A stretch of DNA of 8,342 nucleotides. It comes from Clostridia bacterium. Lineage in GTDB: Bacteria > Bacillota > Clostridia > Christensenellales > UBA1242. Where the stretch lies: positions 1-8,342 of the forward strand of contig JAFQUU010000006.1 of NCBI GenBank assembly GCA_017408305.1, written 5' to 3'. Every line of letters starts with the position of its first letter. The first letter of the stretch is position 1. Position numbers and translations under genes: made by a program. A model generated the notes under the pieces. The model made no database searches, was not told the origin of the DNA, and saw nothing but the letters and a program-made list of their open reading frames with translations. This document shows, piece after piece, positions 6,160-8,342 of this stretch.

Positions 6160-7620
6160 ATGGCATTTTGTAAGTATTCAAGCGAAAGTACGCTTTCATC
6201 AACCACACAGGTTGACAATGTTTTTATAAGTGAGTTTTTACCTAACGCACCAGATGTTTGCGTTAAGGTTTATCTTTATGGCCTTTATAAATGCCAAGAC
6301 CCAAACGCCTTTGACAACACACTTGAAAATTTTGCATCAAAACTGGGCCTTGCACCACAAGACATTGAAGAAGCCTTTTTGTTTTGGCAGGAAATGAACT
6401 TGGTTGAGGTTGTGATTGGCACAAGCTTTCAGGTGAGATATTTGCCACCCAAAAACGCACTAAGCAAAGTTCAAAAATTCAGTAAATCTAAGTATGCAGA
6501 CTTTAACAAAAAAGCCCAAGCACTTCTTGAAGGCCGTATGATAACGCCAACAGAATATACAGAATACTATGCAGTTATGGAAACTTTTAATATAGACCCA
6601 AACGCGTTTCTTCTTATTATTGACTACTGCATAAACCTTAAAGGCAAAAATGTTGGATACAGTTACATAAACACCGTTGCAAGAAACTGGGGTGCTGAAG
6701 GCATAACCACTGAAGAATCAATTTTGGAAAAAATAAAGAACTACTCAACCACTTCAAAAGAAATTTCAAAAATCCTTAAGGTTTGCTCTCTTAAACGAAA
6801 CGCCACACCAGACGAGCAAGACAAGTTTCTTAAGTGGACACAAAGTTATGGTTTTTCTGCACAAACAATTTTGTTTGTTGCAGACCAGATTGCCCAAAAA
6901 ACCGGCAAAGCAACTTTTCAAAAAATTGATGCAAAACTTACGGGCTACTACGAAGTTAAACGCATAAGCATTGACGAAATTTGTGATTTTGAAGAACACA
7001 AAACACTTCTTCTTCAAACAGCCAAAAACGTTTGCAAAAACATTGGTGTTTACTATGAAAACCTTGAACCTGTTGTTGAAAAATATATATCTCATTGGTT
7101 TGACCTTGGGCATACTTCCCAATCGCTTACAACTCTTGCAAATTTTTGCTTTAAAAACTCAACACGCACGCTTGACGGGCTTGACACACTTGTTATGAGG
7201 CTTTACAAAAAAGGTATTGTTTCTGAAGAGGCTATTGACGAATACCTTGTAAGTATAGTAAAACAAGATGCAGAAGTAAAAGCAGTGCTTTCAAGGCTTG
7301 GCATTACAAGAAATGTCAACAGCCAAGACCGTGAATTTTTTAAAACTTGGAAATACACTTGGAATATGCCTAGTGAACTTTTTGACCTTGCAATTGAAAA
7401 GTCTATGGACAAAACAATCCCTATGCAGTACATGAACAAACTTTTGTCAACATGGCACTCAAAAGGTATCAGCACAGCCAAAGATGCACTTCAACTTTTG
7501 CCAGAAAAACCACAGTTTGAAGCCAAAGCCCCTGCCACCAGAAAAGAAGGGTGGGAGCGAGAATATGGCAAAGAACAACTTGAAGCACTGTTTGACAGTT
7601 TGGAAGATATTGAAATTTAG
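6160..7620 (+). CDS. DnaD-domain replication initiation protein with about four repeats
   Basis: DnaD/DnaB-family proteins help open and remodel DNA for helicase loading at the origin and at restarting forks. The 486-residue protein starts MAFCKYSS. Residues about 18-95 look like a DnaD-type winged-helix N-terminus (VDNVFISEFLP, VKVYLYGLYKC). After it come about four helical repeats of DnaB_2 type, each ending in a similar helix then a Gly/Ile-Ser turn: YINTVARNWGAEGITTEE (169-186, matching YxxxhxxxW), a degenerate unit ending VKRISIDE (266-273), LDTLVMRLYKKGIVSEE (341-357), and YMNKLLSTWHSKGIST (424-439, again YxxxhxxxW). Typical B. subtilis DnaD is about 230 residues with one such unit. The C-terminus has a basic/aromatic patch and an acidic end. 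The ATG at 6160 sits just after the predicted promoter; an upstream TTG (6079) would translate through it. The helicase loader follows after 2 bases. Confidence 0.88.
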   Translation: MAFCKYSSESTLSSTTQVDNVFISEFLPNAPDVCVKVYLYGLYKCQDPNAFDNTLENFASKLGLAPQDIEEAFLFWQEMNLVEVVIGTSFQVRYLPPKNALSKVQKFSKSKYADFNKKAQALLEGRMITPTEYTEYYAVMETFNIDPNAFLLIIDYCINLKGKNVGYSYINTVARNWGAEGITTEESILEKIKNYSTTSKEISKILKVCSLKRNATPDEQDKFLKWTQSYGFSAQTILFVADQIAQKTGKATFQKIDAKLTGYYEVKRISIDEICDFEEHKTLLLQTAKNVCKNIGVYYENLEPVVEKYISHWFDLGHTSQSLTTLANFCFKNSTRTLDGLDTLVMRLYKKGIVSEEAIDEYLVSIVKQDAEVKAVLSRLGITRNVNSQDREFFKTWKYTWNMPSELFDLAIEKSMDKTIPMQYMNKLLSTWHSKGISTAKDALQLLPEKPQFEAKAPATRKEGWEREYGKEQLEALFDSLEDIEI

Positions 7621-7622
7621 TT

Positions 7623-8342
7623 ATGAACAAAGAAGTTAAAGAAATATTAGATTCAAGACGCTTAAAGGCAGAACGAGTTGCAAACCACTACAAGCAACTT
7701 ATTCTTTCTATGCCAAAAGTTAAAAAACTTTATCAAATAGAAATTGACCTTACACTTCAAAAAGCAAAAGCAGAGGCGTTTTGCCAGCCTTTTGACACCA
7801 AAAAACTGGAAGAAGCAAAACAAAACCTTGACAAAATTTTTTTGGCAATTGGTTTTCAGCGTGAAAACCTTTCTCCACACTACACTTGCCCAAAATGCCA
7901 AGACACAGGCTATATTGAAGGCAAAGAGTGTCAGTGCGTTGCCAAAATCCAAAGCGAACTTAATCTTAAAAACTCGCAAATCACAAATTTTAAAGAGTTT
8001 GATGATATTGACTACACCATGATTTCAACAGAAATGCTTAAAAACCTTATCCAAAAACTGCAAAAAATCTCGCAAACTGAAAACCAAAAATATCGCCTAA
8101 TCACCCTTTGTGGCAACGCAGGCGTTGGCAAAACATTTTTCCTTCAGTGCATGGCAAACGAATATTTAAAACGCAGTAAAAATGTGCTTATGGACACAGC
8201 ATTTAAAATAAATAACGACTTTTTAAAACTGCATACCTCAAAAGAGCAAAAAGATAAAATTTCTTACATGGACAAATATCTTGCACCAGATGTGCTGATT
8301 ATTGATGACCTTGGCAGTGAACCTACATACAATAATGTTACA
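7623..8342 (+). CDS. DnaC/DnaI-type AAA+ helicase loader (C-terminus beyond window edge)
   Basis: This is an ATPase expected to load the replicative DnaB-type helicase onto single-stranded DNA, working with the DnaD-like protein encoded just upstream. I translated 240 open codons. Residues 1-80 are helical and charged, the presumed helicase-binding region. A zinc-finger-like cysteine cluster follows (C89, C92, C103, C105 in CPKCQDTGYIEGKECQC), typical of the Firmicutes DnaI/DnaC-like loaders. Walker A is GNAGVGKT (164-171) and Walker B is VLIIDDLGSEP (224-234). The sensor motifs and arginine finger lie beyond the window. The ATG comes 2 bases after the TAG of the DnaD-like gene, with no good ribosome-binding site, so translation is probably coupled. 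IstB-type transposition ATPases share the core, but the cysteine cluster and the neighbour favour a helicase loader. Confidence 0.93.
   Translation, partial: MNKEVKEILDSRRLKAERVANHYKQLILSMPKVKKLYQIEIDLTLQKAKAEAFCQPFDTKKLEEAKQNLDKIFLAIGFQRENLSPHYTCPKCQDTGYIEGKECQCVAKIQSELNLKNSQITNFKEFDDIDYTMISTEMLKNLIQKLQKISQTENQKYRLITLCGNAGVGKTFFLQCMANEYLKRSKNVLMDTAFKINNDFLKLHTSKEQKDKISYMDKYLAPDVLIIDDLGSEPTYNNVT

Noticed and set aside
7662..7979. Minus-strand frame opposite the helicase loader, and a plus-strand frame at 7744-8022
   Set aside because: Shadows of the helicase-loader gene, which has a zinc-finger-like cluster and Walker motifs.
7623..8342. IstB-type transposition ATPase
   Set aside because: Shares the AAA+ core, but no transposase or IS ends are seen, and the CxxC...CxC cluster next to a DnaD-like gene fits a helicase loader.

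Overview
The window is AT-rich, gene-dense bacterial chromosome. It looks like a low-GC Bacillota (Firmicutes), most likely an uncultured clostridial-type gut lineage. The reasons are a DnaD-family replication protein followed by a DnaI/DnaC-type helicase loader, the Firmicutes-style glmU-like/pth/mfd order, ER/SipW-type signal peptidases and Shine-Dalgarno sites such as AAGGAG and GAGGAA. Finer placement is a guess. No rRNA, tRNA, CRISPR, insertion sequence or phage gene was seen.

Layout. Two transcription units diverge from a 253-bp intergenic region (5907-6159). On the minus strand, reading 5906 down to 1, five genes overlap end to start: two tandem SipW-type signal peptidases (4731-5906 and 3650-4738), a GlmU-like protein that appears to have lost its catalytic parts (2899-3678), peptidyl-tRNA hydrolase pth (2372-2902), and the transcription-repair coupling factor mfd (2379 to the left edge, C-terminus outside the window). 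The junctions overlap by 8, 29, 4 and 8 bases, so this is almost certainly one operon with coupled translation. On the plus strand lie a DnaD-domain protein with about four repeat units (6160-7620) and, 2 bases later, a DnaC/DnaI-type ATPase helicase loader (7623 to the right edge, incomplete).

How the genes work together. The plus-strand pair is a primosome module: the DnaD-like protein would remodel or bind origin or fork DNA, and the AAA+ ATPase would load the replicative helicase. The minus-strand operon mixes protein export (signal peptide cleavage), recycling of peptidyl-tRNA (Pth) and rescue of stalled RNA polymerase (Mfd). The GlmU-like gene sits where the bifunctional cell-wall precursor enzyme GlmU is often found in Firmicutes.

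Most notable points: (i) the two signal peptidases are diverged paralogues, each with a charged cytoplasmic tail of about 135-150 residues not found in ordinary SipW; (ii) the GlmU-like protein lacks the nucleotide-binding loop and the acetyltransferase part; (iii) both divergent promoters end almost at the start codons with no ribosome-binding site, suggesting leaderless or nearly leaderless mRNAs; (iv) both promoter spacers begin with an 8-9-base homopolymer directly after the -35 box.
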